Source: Cupriavidus cauae
GTDB taxonomy: Bacteria; Pseudomonadota; Gammaproteobacteria; Burkholderiales; Burkholderiaceae
DNA length: 64,000 nucleotides
NCBI RefSeq assembly: GCF_008632125.1
Contig: NZ_VWRN01000053.1
Span: forward strand, 372,001-436,000
Direction of reading: 5' to 3'
The number at the start of each line of letters is the position of its first letter. Position 1 is the first letter of the stretch. The notes below the pieces were generated by a model, which was not told the origin of the DNA, searched no databases, and saw nothing but the letters and a program-made list of their open reading frames with translations. This document shows, in pieces, positions 35,037-44,369 of the stretch. A program made the translations under genes and the position numbers.

Positions 35037-36422
35037 TCAGCGAGTGCCCGGGCTGTCCGCCGGGGCCGGCCCATCGGCGGCGTCGCCGGCCTTGCCCGGG
35101 GCGGCCGGCGCAGGCAGCGCGGGCACCAGCGCCTCGACCGTGCGCGCGGTGGCGCCGCGATGCTCGCCGGCGAAGGCGCGGGCCTGCGTCTGCATGCGGG
35201 CGAGCCGTTCGCGATCGGACAGCAGCACCGCGGCGGTATGCATCAGCTGCTCGGCGCTGTCGACGCGCAGGCAGGCGCCCGCGGCAATCGCATCGTCGGT
35301 GGCCTGGGCAAAGTTGAAGGTATGCGGGCCGATCAGCACCGGCGTGCCGACGGCGCAGGCCTCGATCAGGTTCTGGCCGCCCAGCGGCAGCAGGCTGCCG
35401 CCGATAAAGGCGACATCCGATGCCGCAAAATACATGGCCATTTCGCCCATCGAATCGCCCAGCAGCACGTCGGCCTCGATGGGCTGATCGAGCCCGTCCT
35501 CGCCCAGTGCACTGCGGCGCTGCAATGTGAAGCCGGTCTGCGTGACCATCGCCGCCACCGCATCGAAGCGTTGCGGATGGCGCGGCACCAGCAGCAGCGC
35601 CGGCGGACGCGCCGTGTCCGAACCCTGGTCCCACACCTCGCCGCACAGCTTGCGCCAGCGCGACAGCGCGTCGAGCAGCATCGCCTCCTCGCCCTCGCGC
35701 GTGCTCGCCGCCGCCAGCACCGGCCGCGTGCCGAAGGCCCGGCGCAGCCGTCGTCCGCGTTCGATCTGCTCGTCCGATGGCTGCATGTCGAACTTCAGGT
35801 TGCCGGTCACGCGCACCGCCGCCACGCCCAGCGCGCGAAAGCGCTCGGCATCGGCCTGGGTCTGCGCCAGTACCTCGGTGAAGTCCGCATACATCGCCGC
35901 CGCAGCGCGCCCGAAGCGGGCGGTACGGCGAAAGCTGCGCGGCGACAGCCGGGCATTGACCAGATACAGCGGCACGCCGGCCAGGCGCGCACCGCGCACC
36001 AGGTTCGGCCAGACCTCGGTTTCCATCAGCATGCCGGCCTCCGGCCGGAAATGCGCCAGGAAACGCCGCACCAGCGCCGGCACGTCGTACGGCAGGTAGC
36101 ACTGCACCAGCCGCGGCTCCTTGCCGAACAGTTCGGCGCCGGTCTGCCGGCCGGTCGGGGTCATATGGGTCAGCACGATGCGATGGCCGGGATAGGCCGC
36201 CAGCAGCCGCGCGATCAGCGGCTGCGCGGCGCGCGTCTCGCCAACGGAGACCGCATGGACCCAGATCCAGGGACCTTGCCTCGGCAACGCGTCGTAGCGT
36301 CCGAGCCGTTCGCCGACATGCCGGAGATAGCCGGGCTCCTTGCGCGCGCGCCACGCCAGCCGCGCCAGCGCGGCCGGCAGGATCAAACCCCAGGCCAGGT
36401 TGTACAGAACACGCAACAGCAT
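35037..36422 (-). CDS. waaA: 3-deoxy-D-manno-octulosonic-acid (Kdo) transferase
   Basis: A 461-aa GT30 enzyme that transfers Kdo from CMP-Kdo to lipid A precursor at the inner membrane. It has an N-terminal TM anchor (LYNLAWGLILPAALARLA), IWVHAVSVGE (about 51-60), ETEVWPNL (catalytic-region Glu) and the GGSLLPLGGQNLIEACAVGT nucleotide-sugar site. A Pro/Ala tail ends the protein. Its ATG overlaps the waaC stop (ATGA), so the two are translationally coupled. Confidence 0.94.
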   Translation of the reverse strand: MLLRVLYNLAWGLILPAALARLAWRARKEPGYLRHVGERLGRYDALPRQGPWIWVHAVSVGETRAAQPLIARLLAAYPGHRIVLTHMTPTGRQTGAELFGKEPRLVQCYLPYDVPALVRRFLAHFRPEAGMLMETEVWPNLVRGARLAGVPLYLVNARLSPRSFRRTARFGRAAAAMYADFTEVLAQTQADAERFRALGVAAVRVTGNLKFDMQPSDEQIERGRRLRRAFGTRPVLAAASTREGEEAMLLDALSRWRKLCGEVWDQGSDTARPPALLLVPRHPQRFDAVAAMVTQTGFTLQRRSALGEDGLDQPIEADVLLGDSMGEMAMYFAASDVAFIGGSLLPLGGQNLIEACAVGTPVLIGPHTFNFAQATDDAIAAGACLRVDSAEQLMHTAAVLLSDRERLARMQTQARAFAGEHRGATARTVEALVPALPAPAAPGKAGDAADGPAPADSPGTR

Positions 36423-37528
36423 CAGCCTTCCCGTCCGAGCCCACGCACGCGGCGCGCCGCCGCGTGGACTTCCTCGACCGTCGGCGCCTCGCCGTCGTCG
36501 CCGACATTGGCGATGCGTGGCGACCAATAGCCCTCGGTCTTCCAGCGCCAGGTCGCGGTATAGATTTCAACGGTCGGCCGGCACAGCGCCGCGGCGATAT
36601 GCACCAGCCCCGTGTCGACGCCGACCACCAGTTCGGCGCGATTGATCAGGCCGAAGCCCTGCATCACCGTGAAGCGCGGCAGCACGCGCGAGCCCGGCAC
36701 GCCCGCGGCGATGCGCTCGGCGGCATGCCGCTCGGCCTCGTTGCCCCAGGGCAGCATCACCGCCAGCCCCTCGGCGAACAGGCGCCGGCCCAGCTCATGC
36801 CAGTGCTCCAGCGGCCAGCGCTTCTTCGCGCCGGCGGTCGCATGGAAGCAGACCGCGTAGCGCGTCGGCAGGTCGGACCACAGCGGATCGTTGGCATGCA
36901 GCACGCGCGCCTCGTCGCCGAAGAAACGCGGCGGCTCGGCCGGGGCGACGCCGGTCAGCGCGGCCCCGAGCAGGCGCGAGCGACGAACGGAATGGGTCTG
37001 CAGCGGGACCTGGATCGGATCGGTGTAGAACAGCCGCGCCGCCGGCTCGTACCCCGAGCCCTGCGTCGCATTGCCCAGTCCGATCACCGGCGCGCCCGCA
37101 TGGCGGCGCGCGATGCGCGAGACCACCGCGGTCTTCAGCAGCCCCTGCGTCTCGATCACCGCGTCGTAGGCGTCCTCGCGCAGCGCGCGGCGGAACGCGC
37201 CCAGCTCGGTCCACACCGCGCCCGAGAACAGGCCCTTGCGCCAGCGCCGCAGCGCGAACGGAATCACGCGCCGCACCTGCGGCAGCAGGCGCACCAGTTC
37301 GACATAGCCCTCCTCGACCACCCAGTCGATCTCGCAACCGGGCCAGCGCGCGCGCAGATCGTGGATCAGCGGCATGTTGTGCACGACGTCGCCGAGGGAG
37401 GACACCTTGACCACCAGGATGCGCGGCCGCTCCGGCATGGGCACGCCCAGCGGGCGCGGCATGCCGGCGGTCTCGATCGCCTCGGGGGCGGCGCTGTCCT
37501 GCAACGGTACTGCCGGATCGACCGGCAT
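36422..37528 (-). CDS. waaC: LPS heptosyltransferase I
   Basis: A 368-aa GT9 enzyme adding the first L,D-heptose to Kdo. The typical start of the fold is ILVVKVSSLGDVVHNMPLIH, about 36 residues in. DTGLVHIAAALCRPTVEIYT is the C-terminal nucleotide-sugar site. The ATG at 37526-37528 lies 4 nt after the phosphomannomutase stop; an ATG at 37552 overlapping that gene, or one nearer the fold at about 37438, is also possible. It forms an operon with the upstream phosphomutase and waaA. Confidence 0.9.
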   Translation of the reverse strand: MPVDPAVPLQDSAAPEAIETAGMPRPLGVPMPERPRILVVKVSSLGDVVHNMPLIHDLRARWPGCEIDWVVEEGYVELVRLLPQVRRVIPFALRRWRKGLFSGAVWTELGAFRRALREDAYDAVIETQGLLKTAVVSRIARRHAGAPVIGLGNATQGSGYEPAARLFYTDPIQVPLQTHSVRRSRLLGAALTGVAPAEPPRFFGDEARVLHANDPLWSDLPTRYAVCFHATAGAKKRWPLEHWHELGRRLFAEGLAVMLPWGNEAERHAAERIAAGVPGSRVLPRFTVMQGFGLINRAELVVGVDTGLVHIAAALCRPTVEIYTATWRWKTEGYWSPRIANVGDDGEAPTVEEVHAAARRVRGLGREG

Positions 37529-37532
37529 CCGC

Positions 37533-38918
37533 TCAGAACGGCAGCTGGGCATCCGGCTTCTCGGCCAGGATCACGCGCTTGAACTCCGCCTGGATGCGGG
37601 CCAGCGCGGCGTCGTTATCGGCCTCGAAGCGCATCACCACCACGGGCGTGGTGTTCGACGGGCGGGCCAGCCCGAAACCGTCGGGATATTCGACGCGCAC
37701 GCCGTCGATCGTGATGACCTCGCGCGCGCCCTCGAACTTCGCATTGGCGCGGATCTTGTCGAGCAGCGTGAAGGGCTCGCCCTCGGCGCACTTGAGCTGC
37801 AGCTCGGGCGTGCAGATCGAATTGGGCAGCGCGTTCAGCACCGCGCTCGGATTGTCGTGCTGCGACAGGATCTCCAGCAGGCGTGCGCCGGTATAGAGGC
37901 CGTCGTCGAAGCCGTACCAGCGATCCTTGAAGAACACGTGGCCGCTCATCTCGCCGGCGATCGGCGCGCCGGTTTCCTTCAGCTTGGCCTTGACCAGCGA
38001 ATGGCCGGTCTTCCACATCAGCGGCTCGCCGCCATGCTCGCGGATCCACGGGGCCAGCTTGCCGGTGCACTTGACGTCGTAGATGATCTGCTGGCCCGGA
38101 TGGCGCGACAGGATCTCCTGCGCGAACAGCATCAGCTGGCGGTCGGGGAAGATGACCTGGCCGTCCTTGGTGACCACGCCGAGCCGGTCACCGTCGCCAT
38201 CGAAGGCCAGGCCCAGCTCGTTGTCGGTCTCGCGCAGGCAGCGCATCAGGTCCTGCAGGTTTTCCAGATGCGCGGGGTCCGGATGGTGGTTGGGGAAGGT
38301 GCCATCGACGTCGCAGAACAGCTCGGTCACTTCGCAGCCCAGCGCGCGGAACAGATCGCCGACGAAGGCGCCGGCCACGCCGTTGCCCGCATCGAGCGCG
38401 ATCTTCATCGGCCGCGCCAGCTTGACGTCGCTGGCGATGCGGTCCAGATACAGCTGGCGGATGTCGACCTCTTGATAAGCGCCCGCGCCGCTGGCAAAGC
38501 GCTCGTCGACGATGCGCTGGCGCAGCCCCTGGATCTGCTCGCCGTAGATCGCCTTGCCGGCCAGCACCATCTTGAAGCCGTTGTAGTCGGGCGGGTTATG
38601 GCTGCCGGTGACCATGATGCCCGAGGTCGCGCGACGGCCGGCGAGTTCGATATTGGTGCCGAAGTACACCATCGGCGTGGCGACCATGCCGAGGTCGATC
38701 ACGTCCATGCCGGCGGCGCGCAGGCCCTCGACCAGCGCCGACAGCAGATCCGGTCCGGACAGGCGCCCGTCGCGGCCGACGACTACCGCGGTCTCGCCGG
38801 CCTCGGCGGCAGCGGAACCGAAGGACAGGCCAATGGCACGGGCGACGTCGCGAGTCAGGGTCTTGCCGACGATGCCGCGGATGTCGTAAGCCTTGAAGAT
38901 GGAGGAGTCGATTTGCAT
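37533..38918 (-). CDS. Phosphomannomutase / phosphoglucomutase
   Basis: A 461-aa alpha-D-phosphohexomutase of the AlgC/ManB type. FKAYDIRGIVGKTLTRDVAR is the N-terminal signature, ATSGIMVTGSHNPPDYNGFK (about 93-112) has the phosphoserine in TGSHNP, and AFDGDGDRLG (about 226-235) binds the metal. It makes mannose-1-P (and glucose-1-P), the substrate of the manC product encoded 8 kb away. AGGAAG precedes the ATG at 38916-38918. It is the first gene of the core operon with waaC and waaA. Confidence 0.92.
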   Translation of the reverse strand: MQIDSSIFKAYDIRGIVGKTLTRDVARAIGLSFGSAAAEAGETAVVVGRDGRLSGPDLLSALVEGLRAAGMDVIDLGMVATPMVYFGTNIELAGRRATSGIMVTGSHNPPDYNGFKMVLAGKAIYGEQIQGLRQRIVDERFASGAGAYQEVDIRQLYLDRIASDVKLARPMKIALDAGNGVAGAFVGDLFRALGCEVTELFCDVDGTFPNHHPDPAHLENLQDLMRCLRETDNELGLAFDGDGDRLGVVTKDGQVIFPDRQLMLFAQEILSRHPGQQIIYDVKCTGKLAPWIREHGGEPLMWKTGHSLVKAKLKETGAPIAGEMSGHVFFKDRWYGFDDGLYTGARLLEILSQHDNPSAVLNALPNSICTPELQLKCAEGEPFTLLDKIRANAKFEGAREVITIDGVRVEYPDGFGLARPSNTTPVVVMRFEADNDAALARIQAEFKRVILAEKPDAQLPF

Positions 38919-39052
38919 GCAGCTTCCTGGAAGTGAAGGGAGCGGGCGCCCCGCCGCGGGGCATGGAACCGCGGGACTTCGTGATCCCGCCATGTGCCCA
39001 GAACGGCGCGCCAAAACCTGTATTTTGCCGGATTGCGATCAGGCACGGCAGT

Positions 39053-39058
39053 TATAAT
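39053..39058 (+). promoter_or_regulatory. Candidate -10 TATAAT for the first polysaccharide operon
   Basis: A perfect TATAAT in the 250-bp divergent region between the phosphomutase and the first GT gene. The -35 region is poor (TTGCGA at 14-bp spacing only). It leaves a leader of about 105 nt before the GTG start. Confidence 0.45.
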
Positions 39059-39168
39059 CGGTTCGGCCGGGCAGTTCGGTGTCCTGACACACGCCATCGC
39101 ACGCACGATTTGCTGCGCCGCCCGCCGCCATTCCCGCCGCCATTCCGATATCGCGCCCTCCTGCCACC

Positions 39169-40488
39169 GTGCCCCTGTCGCCGCGCTCGTTTCCCCATTC
39201 TCCGGCGCGCCGGTCTCAGCGCCGGTCCCTGCGTTGGTCCTTGCGTTGGTCCCCGCGTTGCGCCGAACCCGAGCGCTTGCCTGCCTCCGCCTCGGCGGCG
39301 GACCTGGGACAGGCCGAGCGGCCCCGCATCGCCTACCTGATCACCAATTCGGAGATCGGCGGCGCGCAGGCCCATGTGGCCACGCTGCTGGAGGCATTGG
39401 GCGAGCGCGTGGAAGCGATCGTGCTGGCCGGCGGCGACGGTCCGCTGCTGCCGGCCGCCGAGGCATTGGGCGCGCGCACGGTCCGGCTGTCCCGGCTCGA
39501 CAACGCGTTGTCGCCGCTGCGCGCGATCGCGGCGCTGCGCGAGCTGATGAAGGCGCTGCGGCAGGCCGATCCGGACCTGATCCACGCGCACAGCGCCAAG
39601 GCCGGCGCCCTGGGCCGCATCGCCGGCTGGCTGCTCGGCATCCCGGTCGTCTATACCGTGCACGGCTTTGGCTTCAAGCCGGCCGCGCCGCGCCGGCAAC
39701 GGCTCGCCGCCCGCGTCGCGGAATGGTTGCTGGCCCCGCTGACCGCACGGCTGATCTGCGTGTCCGAGGCCGAGCGCGAACTGGCACGCAGCCTGCCGCT
39801 GCCCGCGCGGCGGATCGCGGTGATCCACAACGGCATTGGCGATGTCCCCGAGCGGGCCGAGCCTGGCGCGCCGATGCATCGCATCGTGATGGTTGCGCGC
39901 TTTGCCGCCCCGAAACGGCCCGATCTGCTGATCCGCGCCTTCGCCAAACTCGCCGAGATGGCCGAGCCCGCCGAACGCGCCGAACCTGGCGATGGCGCGC
40001 TGGCCCGCTGCGAGCTGGTGATCGCCGGCGATGGCCCGCAACTGCCGGCCATGCGCGCGCTCGCGCAACGCCTCGCTCCCGGCCGCGTGGTGTTCACCGG
40101 CAACGTCGCCGCGGTGCCCGCGCTGCTGGCCTCGGCGCAGGCCTTCGTGCTGGCCTCCGACCACGAAGGCTTTCCGCTGTCCATTCTCGAGGCGATGCGC
40201 GCCGGCCTGCCGGTCGTCGCCAGCGATCTGCCCGGCATTCGCGAACAACTCGACGAGGGCCGTTGCGGGCTGCTGTGCGCGCCGGGCAGCGTGCCGGCGC
40301 TGGCCGATGCACTGGCGCGCCTGGCCGGCGATGCCACGCTGCGGACGTCGCTCGGCACGGCCGCACGCGAACGCTGGGCGCTGCAATATGGCGTGACGGC
40401 GATGGCCGATGCGACCTGGGCGATCTACCGCGAGCAGCTGCCCGCCACCGCGCCGGCCAACGGCCCGCTTGCGCGGGACCGGGCCTGA
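39169..40488 (+). CDS. Glycosyltransferase family 4
   Basis: A 439-aa GT-B enzyme. IAYLITNSEIGGAQAHVATL (about 54-73) is the acceptor-side glycine loop. The donor domain has VIAGDGPQLPAM and SDHEGFPLSILEAMRAGLPV, the EX7E-type motif. Sugar specificity cannot be read. The first 50 residues are basic and contain three RWS/RSL units from 12-bp DNA repeats (39223-39261). The start is GTG 39169, and a later start is possible. It is the first gene of a five-gene operon with gaps under 12 bp. Confidence 0.85.
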   Translation: MPLSPRSFPHSPARRSQRRSLRWSLRWSPRCAEPERLPASASAADLGQAERPRIAYLITNSEIGGAQAHVATLLEALGERVEAIVLAGGDGPLLPAAEALGARTVRLSRLDNALSPLRAIAALRELMKALRQADPDLIHAHSAKAGALGRIAGWLLGIPVVYTVHGFGFKPAAPRRQRLAARVAEWLLAPLTARLICVSEAERELARSLPLPARRIAVIHNGIGDVPERAEPGAPMHRIVMVARFAAPKRPDLLIRAFAKLAEMAEPAERAEPGDGALARCELVIAGDGPQLPAMRALAQRLAPGRVVFTGNVAAVPALLASAQAFVLASDHEGFPLSILEAMRAGLPVVASDLPGIREQLDEGRCGLLCAPGSVPALADALARLAGDATLRTSLGTAARERWALQYGVTAMADATWAIYREQLPATAPANGPLARDRA

Positions 40489-40498
40489 GGGGATGCGC

Positions 40499-41815
40499 AT
40501 GAACAAGGCATCGGGCACCGCCCGCCCCGCCCTGGCCATCCGCGCCCGCGGCTCCGAAACGATGCGCCGCGCCAGCCGTATGCTCGGCTGGGCCCTGCTC
40601 GGCCTGCTGCCGTTCGCGCTGAACATGGGACTGGCCGAGGCCGCCCATCAGGCCGGCTATGTGACCCACGTGTTCCCGCGCACGCTGCTGTGGTCGATCG
40701 CGCCTTACCTGCTCGCCTTCGTGCTGCTGCACCGCTCGCTGCATCTGCCGGCGATGGAGGGCAACAGCCTGGTCGGCCTGGCGGCGACCTTGCCCTTCGT
40801 CGCGCTGCTGTTCGCCTTCGCCGCCTTCCAGATTCCCTACTCGCGCGGCGCGCTGCTGCTGGGCTATCTGACCACGCTGGCGTGGATCTGGGCCGGCTAC
40901 CGGCGCTATGTGCAGAACTACGTGCCGGTGTTCGGCTACACCGATCCCGCCGCGCTGGCGCAACTGCAGCAGTTGCTGGCGATGCCGGGCGCGCTGCCGC
41001 CGGGACGCACCCGCTTCGAGCCGATCGGCTCGATCGAGGAAGCGGTGCATTGCGACGGCCTGATGCTCGACCGCAGTGCCGCGGCCGATCCGGAACGGAC
41101 CCGGCTGCTGGCGCGCTACAAGATGAGCCACGTGCGGATCTACTCCGTGGAGCGTGTGGGCGAGATGCTGACCGGCCGGCTCGGGCTCGACCATATCGAC
41201 GAGAACTTCCTCGACGATCATGCCGCGCACTATTTCTACGGCTATCTGAAGCGCCTGATCGATGTGGCCACGGTACTGTGCCTGGCGCCGCTGGCGCTGC
41301 CCGCGGCGCTGGTGGTGGCGCTCGCGATCCGCCTGGACTCCCCCGGCCCGGCGCTGTTCCGGCAGAGCCGCGTCGGACTGCTCGGCAAGCCGTTCACGAT
41401 GCTGAAGTTCCGCAGCATGGAGACCGCGCCGCAGGACACCGCGCGCTTTGCCGCCCGGCGCGATCCGCGCGTGACGCGCGTCGGCCGCGTGATCCGCAAA
41501 TACCGGCTCGACGAGATTCCGCAGCTATGGAACGTGCTGACGGGCGACATGAGCCTGATCGGACCGCGTCCCGAGCAGGTGCCGATGGTCGAGCGCTTCG
41601 CCGACACGATCCCCTATTACCCGTACCGGCATCTGGTGAGGCCGGGGCTGTCGGGCTGGGCGCAGGTCCAGCAGGGCTATGCGGGCACGCACGAGGAAAC
41701 GGTCACCAAGCTCAGCTACGACCTGTACTACGTCAAGCATTGCAGCTTCGCGCTGGACCTGCTGGTGGCGGTGAAGACGGTGCGGACGCTGCTGACCGGG
41801 TACGGGGCGCGTTGA
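40499..41815 (+). CDS. Polyprenyl-phosphate glycosyl-1-phosphate transferase (WbaP/WcaJ type)
   Basis: A 438-aa protein. Four hydrophobic helices span about 20-145, a nucleotide-binding-like middle follows, then one TM (about 252-278) and the catalytic Bac_transf domain: MLKFRSMETAPQ, KYRLDEIPQLWNVLTGDMSL, IGPRPEQ and VRPGLSGWAQVQ. It starts a repeat unit by moving sugar-1-P onto undecaprenyl phosphate. I chose the second of two nearby ATGs (40499), which is 6 nt after AGGGG. It is the classic Wzx-pathway initiating enzyme and sits with a Wzx-like flippase. Confidence 0.9.
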   Translation: MNKASGTARPALAIRARGSETMRRASRMLGWALLGLLPFALNMGLAEAAHQAGYVTHVFPRTLLWSIAPYLLAFVLLHRSLHLPAMEGNSLVGLAATLPFVALLFAFAAFQIPYSRGALLLGYLTTLAWIWAGYRRYVQNYVPVFGYTDPAALAQLQQLLAMPGALPPGRTRFEPIGSIEEAVHCDGLMLDRSAAADPERTRLLARYKMSHVRIYSVERVGEMLTGRLGLDHIDENFLDDHAAHYFYGYLKRLIDVATVLCLAPLALPAALVVALAIRLDSPGPALFRQSRVGLLGKPFTMLKFRSMETAPQDTARFAARRDPRVTRVGRVIRKYRLDEIPQLWNVLTGDMSLIGPRPEQVPMVERFADTIPYYPYRHLVRPGLSGWAQVQQGYAGTHEETVTKLSYDLYYVKHCSFALDLLVAVKTVRTLLTGYGAR

Positions 41816-43101
41816 TGCGGGCGCGTGAGCAAGGCGTGGCGCCGGTGCCGGGGCTGTCGCCGGATGCGGCCCGTTCGTTGGGCTCGACTGGCTCGCCGTT
41901 CGCGCCGGCTTCGTCCGCCTCGTCCGCCTCGTCCGCCTCCACGGAATCGCCGCAGTTGTCGCGATCGCCGATGCGCATTCTGCTGCTGACCACCGGCCTG
42001 CGCCTTGGCGGTGCCGAGCAGCAGGTCGCCGCGCTCGCGCGCCGCTTCGATGCACTCGGCCACGCCGTCGCGGTGGCCAGCCTGACGCCGGGATGCGAGG
42101 TCACGTTGCCGCCCGAGATCGAGACATTGAACCTGGCCATGCGCAAATCGCCGTGGTCGATGGCGCGGGCGCTGCGGCAGATGCGCCGTTTCGTCCAGCA
42201 CTGGCGGCCGGACGTCATCCACGCGCATATGGTCCATGCCAACCTGTTCGGCCGCGCCCTGATCGCGACCGGTCCGGCGCGCGCGATGCCGCCGCTGATC
42301 TGCACCGCGCACAGTGCCCGCGAGGGCGGCACGGCGCGCATGCTGGCCTATCGGCTGACCGATCGCTGGGCCGGCCTGACGACGCATGTCAGCGCCGAAG
42401 GCCGGGAAAGAATGATCGCGGCCGGCGCGGTGCCGGCGGGGCGCATCGCGGTGATGCCCAATGGCATCGATACCGCACGGTTCCGGCCCGATGGCACGGC
42501 GCGGGCGCAGACGCGCGCGGCGCTGGGCCTCGATGCGGCCGCACCGCTGCTGCTTCATGTCGGACGACTCGTCCCCGAGAAGAACCAGACTTTGCTGCTG
42601 GAGGCATTTGCCCGCCTGCCGTCGTCGCTTGCCTCCGCACAACTGCTGATCGCGGGCGACGGCCCCGAACGCGCCGCGCTGGAACGCCGCATTGCCGCCC
42701 TGTCCCTTGGCGACCGCGTACGCCTGCTCGGCACGCGCGCCGACGTCCCGGCCCTGCTCAACGCGGCGGACGTGTTTGCGCTGTCGTCCGACATCGAGGG
42801 CATGCCGCTGGTGGTCGGCGAAGCGATGGCCTGCGGCTGCCCGGTGGTGGCGACCGATGCGGCCGGTGTCGCGCAGATGGTCGACGGCTTTGGGCAGGTG
42901 GTACCGCGCGGCGATGCCGACGCACTGGCGGCCGCCCTCTCCCGCGCACTCCGCGACGGGCGCGGCGACCTGGCACAGGAAACGGCAAGGCATCGGCATA
43001 TCGCGGATTCGCTCGGCCTCGAGGCCATCGCGGACCAATGGCTGGCCCGCTACGCCGCGCTTGCCGCTGCAAAGGCCCACGCACGCATGGGGACCGCCTG
43101 A
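41815..43101 (+). CDS. Glycosyltransferase family 4
   Basis: A 428-aa GT4. ILLLTTGLRLGGAEQQVAAL (about 54-73) is the N-terminal glycine loop. LLLHVGRLVPEKNQTLLLEA and ALSSDIEGMPLVVGEAMACG mark the donor site. The ATG overlaps the preceding stop (TGATG). The first 52 residues are Ser/Ala-rich with SSA repeats from a 9-bp unit (41911-41937), and a second ATG at 41971 sits directly before the fold. The next gene overlaps by 1 nt. Confidence 0.85.
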   Translation: MRAREQGVAPVPGLSPDAARSLGSTGSPFAPASSASSASSASTESPQLSRSPMRILLLTTGLRLGGAEQQVAALARRFDALGHAVAVASLTPGCEVTLPPEIETLNLAMRKSPWSMARALRQMRRFVQHWRPDVIHAHMVHANLFGRALIATGPARAMPPLICTAHSAREGGTARMLAYRLTDRWAGLTTHVSAEGRERMIAAGAVPAGRIAVMPNGIDTARFRPDGTARAQTRAALGLDAAAPLLLHVGRLVPEKNQTLLLEAFARLPSSLASAQLLIAGDGPERAALERRIAALSLGDRVRLLGTRADVPALLNAADVFALSSDIEGMPLVVGEAMACGCPVVATDAAGVAQMVDGFGQVVPRGDADALAAALSRALRDGRGDLAQETARHRHIADSLGLEAIADQWLARYAALAAAKAHARMGTA

Positions 43102-44369
43102 TGCGCAGACGGGTCGCCGGCAACCTGCTGTGGATGCTGACCGAGCGCGGGCTGCAGGTGGTCACCGGCATCGCCATCGTCGCGATGCTGGCGCGCGCGC
43201 TCGGCCCCGAAGGCTTCGCGCATTTCCAGTATGCCCAGGCCGTGGTCACGATCGCGGCGTCGGTCGCGCTGATCTGCGGCAGCGAAGTGGTGGTGCCGCG
43301 GCTGGTCGCCGATTCCGCCAGCACAGCGCAGCATCGCCTGCTGGCGCACGCCTTCGTGCTGCGCGCGTTCGGCGGCCTGCTCGGCTATGCGCTGATGTGC
43401 GGCTACCTGGCCGTGGCAGGCGCCGCCGCCGAGGTCTGGGCCGTGGCGCTGCTGCTCGGCATCGCGATCCTGCTGCGCGAACCGTTTGGCGTGGTCGGTG
43501 CCTGGATGCAGGCGCATACCAACAACCGGCCGGCCACCGTGTTCAGCCTGATTTCGCTGACCATCAAGGCCGGCATGGTGGCGCTGCTGTTCACCGCCGG
43601 CAGCCGCGCCGCACCGGCCTTCGCCAGCGCCTTCGCGGTCGAGGCGGTGGTGCTGGCGCTGCTGCTCGCCGGCTACTACCTGAGCCGCGTGCCGCACCGG
43701 CGCATCGCGGTCGATTCCGCGCTGGCGGGTCAACTGCTGCGCGGCGGAACGCTGTTCTGGGCCAGCTTCATGATGATGATGGCCGCGCGCCGCGTCGATC
43801 AGCTGATCCTGCAGCCGCTGGTGCCGCTCGCAGACTTCGGCGCCTATGCCGCGACGATGCAGATCCTCGACAACTACGCGGCCGCGGCGACCATCATCGC
43901 GGCAGGCGCCGCGCCGGTCTATGTCTACGGGCAAGCGGATCCCGTGCTGGCACGGCGCAATGTCGGACGCCTGGCGCTGCTGCTCGGCGCGGTGGGGCTG
44001 GCCGGCGCGGCGGTGATCGCCGCTGCCGCCGACTGGATCATCCATCTGCTCTATGGCGAACAGTTCGGCGCGGCCGTCGGGCTGCTGCGCGTCGCGGCAT
44101 TCGCCACCGCGCTGGTGTTCGTCGATGTCGGCCTGACCCTGCTGCCGGTGTATCTGCGCAAGCCCGAATGGGTCGCGCTGAAATGGGCCGGCACGCTGGC
44201 GATGATCCTGATTTTCGACCTGATCGCGGTGCCGCGTTATGGCATATGGGGTGCGGTCGCAGGGTATGCGTTGGCCAACGGATTCGCGGTCCTGATCGGG
44301 CTCGCGCTGTGGTGGCGCTGCCGGACGGCCACGTCGCTGCGGACGGCAAGGGCAGCGCATGAGCACTAA
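43101..44369 (+). CDS. wzx: Wzx-like polysaccharide flippase (MATE/MOP superfamily)
   Basis: A 422-aa protein with about 12 hydrophobic helices and a basic N-terminus (MRRRVAGNLLWMLTERGLQV). LARALGPEGFAHFQYAQAVV is typical of O-antigen flippases. It moves lipid-linked repeat units across the inner membrane. No Wzy polymerase or Wzz chain-length protein accompanies it here. It overlaps the genes on both sides by 1 and 11 nt. Confidence 0.85.
   Translation: MRRRVAGNLLWMLTERGLQVVTGIAIVAMLARALGPEGFAHFQYAQAVVTIAASVALICGSEVVVPRLVADSASTAQHRLLAHAFVLRAFGGLLGYALMCGYLAVAGAAAEVWAVALLLGIAILLREPFGVVGAWMQAHTNNRPATVFSLISLTIKAGMVALLFTAGSRAAPAFASAFAVEAVVLALLLAGYYLSRVPHRRIAVDSALAGQLLRGGTLFWASFMMMMAARRVDQLILQPLVPLADFGAYAATMQILDNYAAAATIIAAGAAPVYVYGQADPVLARRNVGRLALLLGAVGLAGAAVIAAAADWIIHLLYGEQFGAAVGLLRVAAFATALVFVDVGLTLLPVYLRKPEWVALKWAGTLAMILIFDLIAVPRYGIWGAVAGYALANGFAVLIGLALWWRCRTATSLRTARAAHEH

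Noticed and set aside
34768-36570. A 600-codon minus-strand frame in another phase over waaA
   Set aside because: waaA in the correct phase has all GT30 motifs; this frame is Arg/Ala-rich noise.
40690-41812. In-frame upstream extension of the second GT4 through the sugar transferase gene
   Set aside because: It is the out-of-phase reading of the sugar transferase; the TGATG junction gives the natural start.
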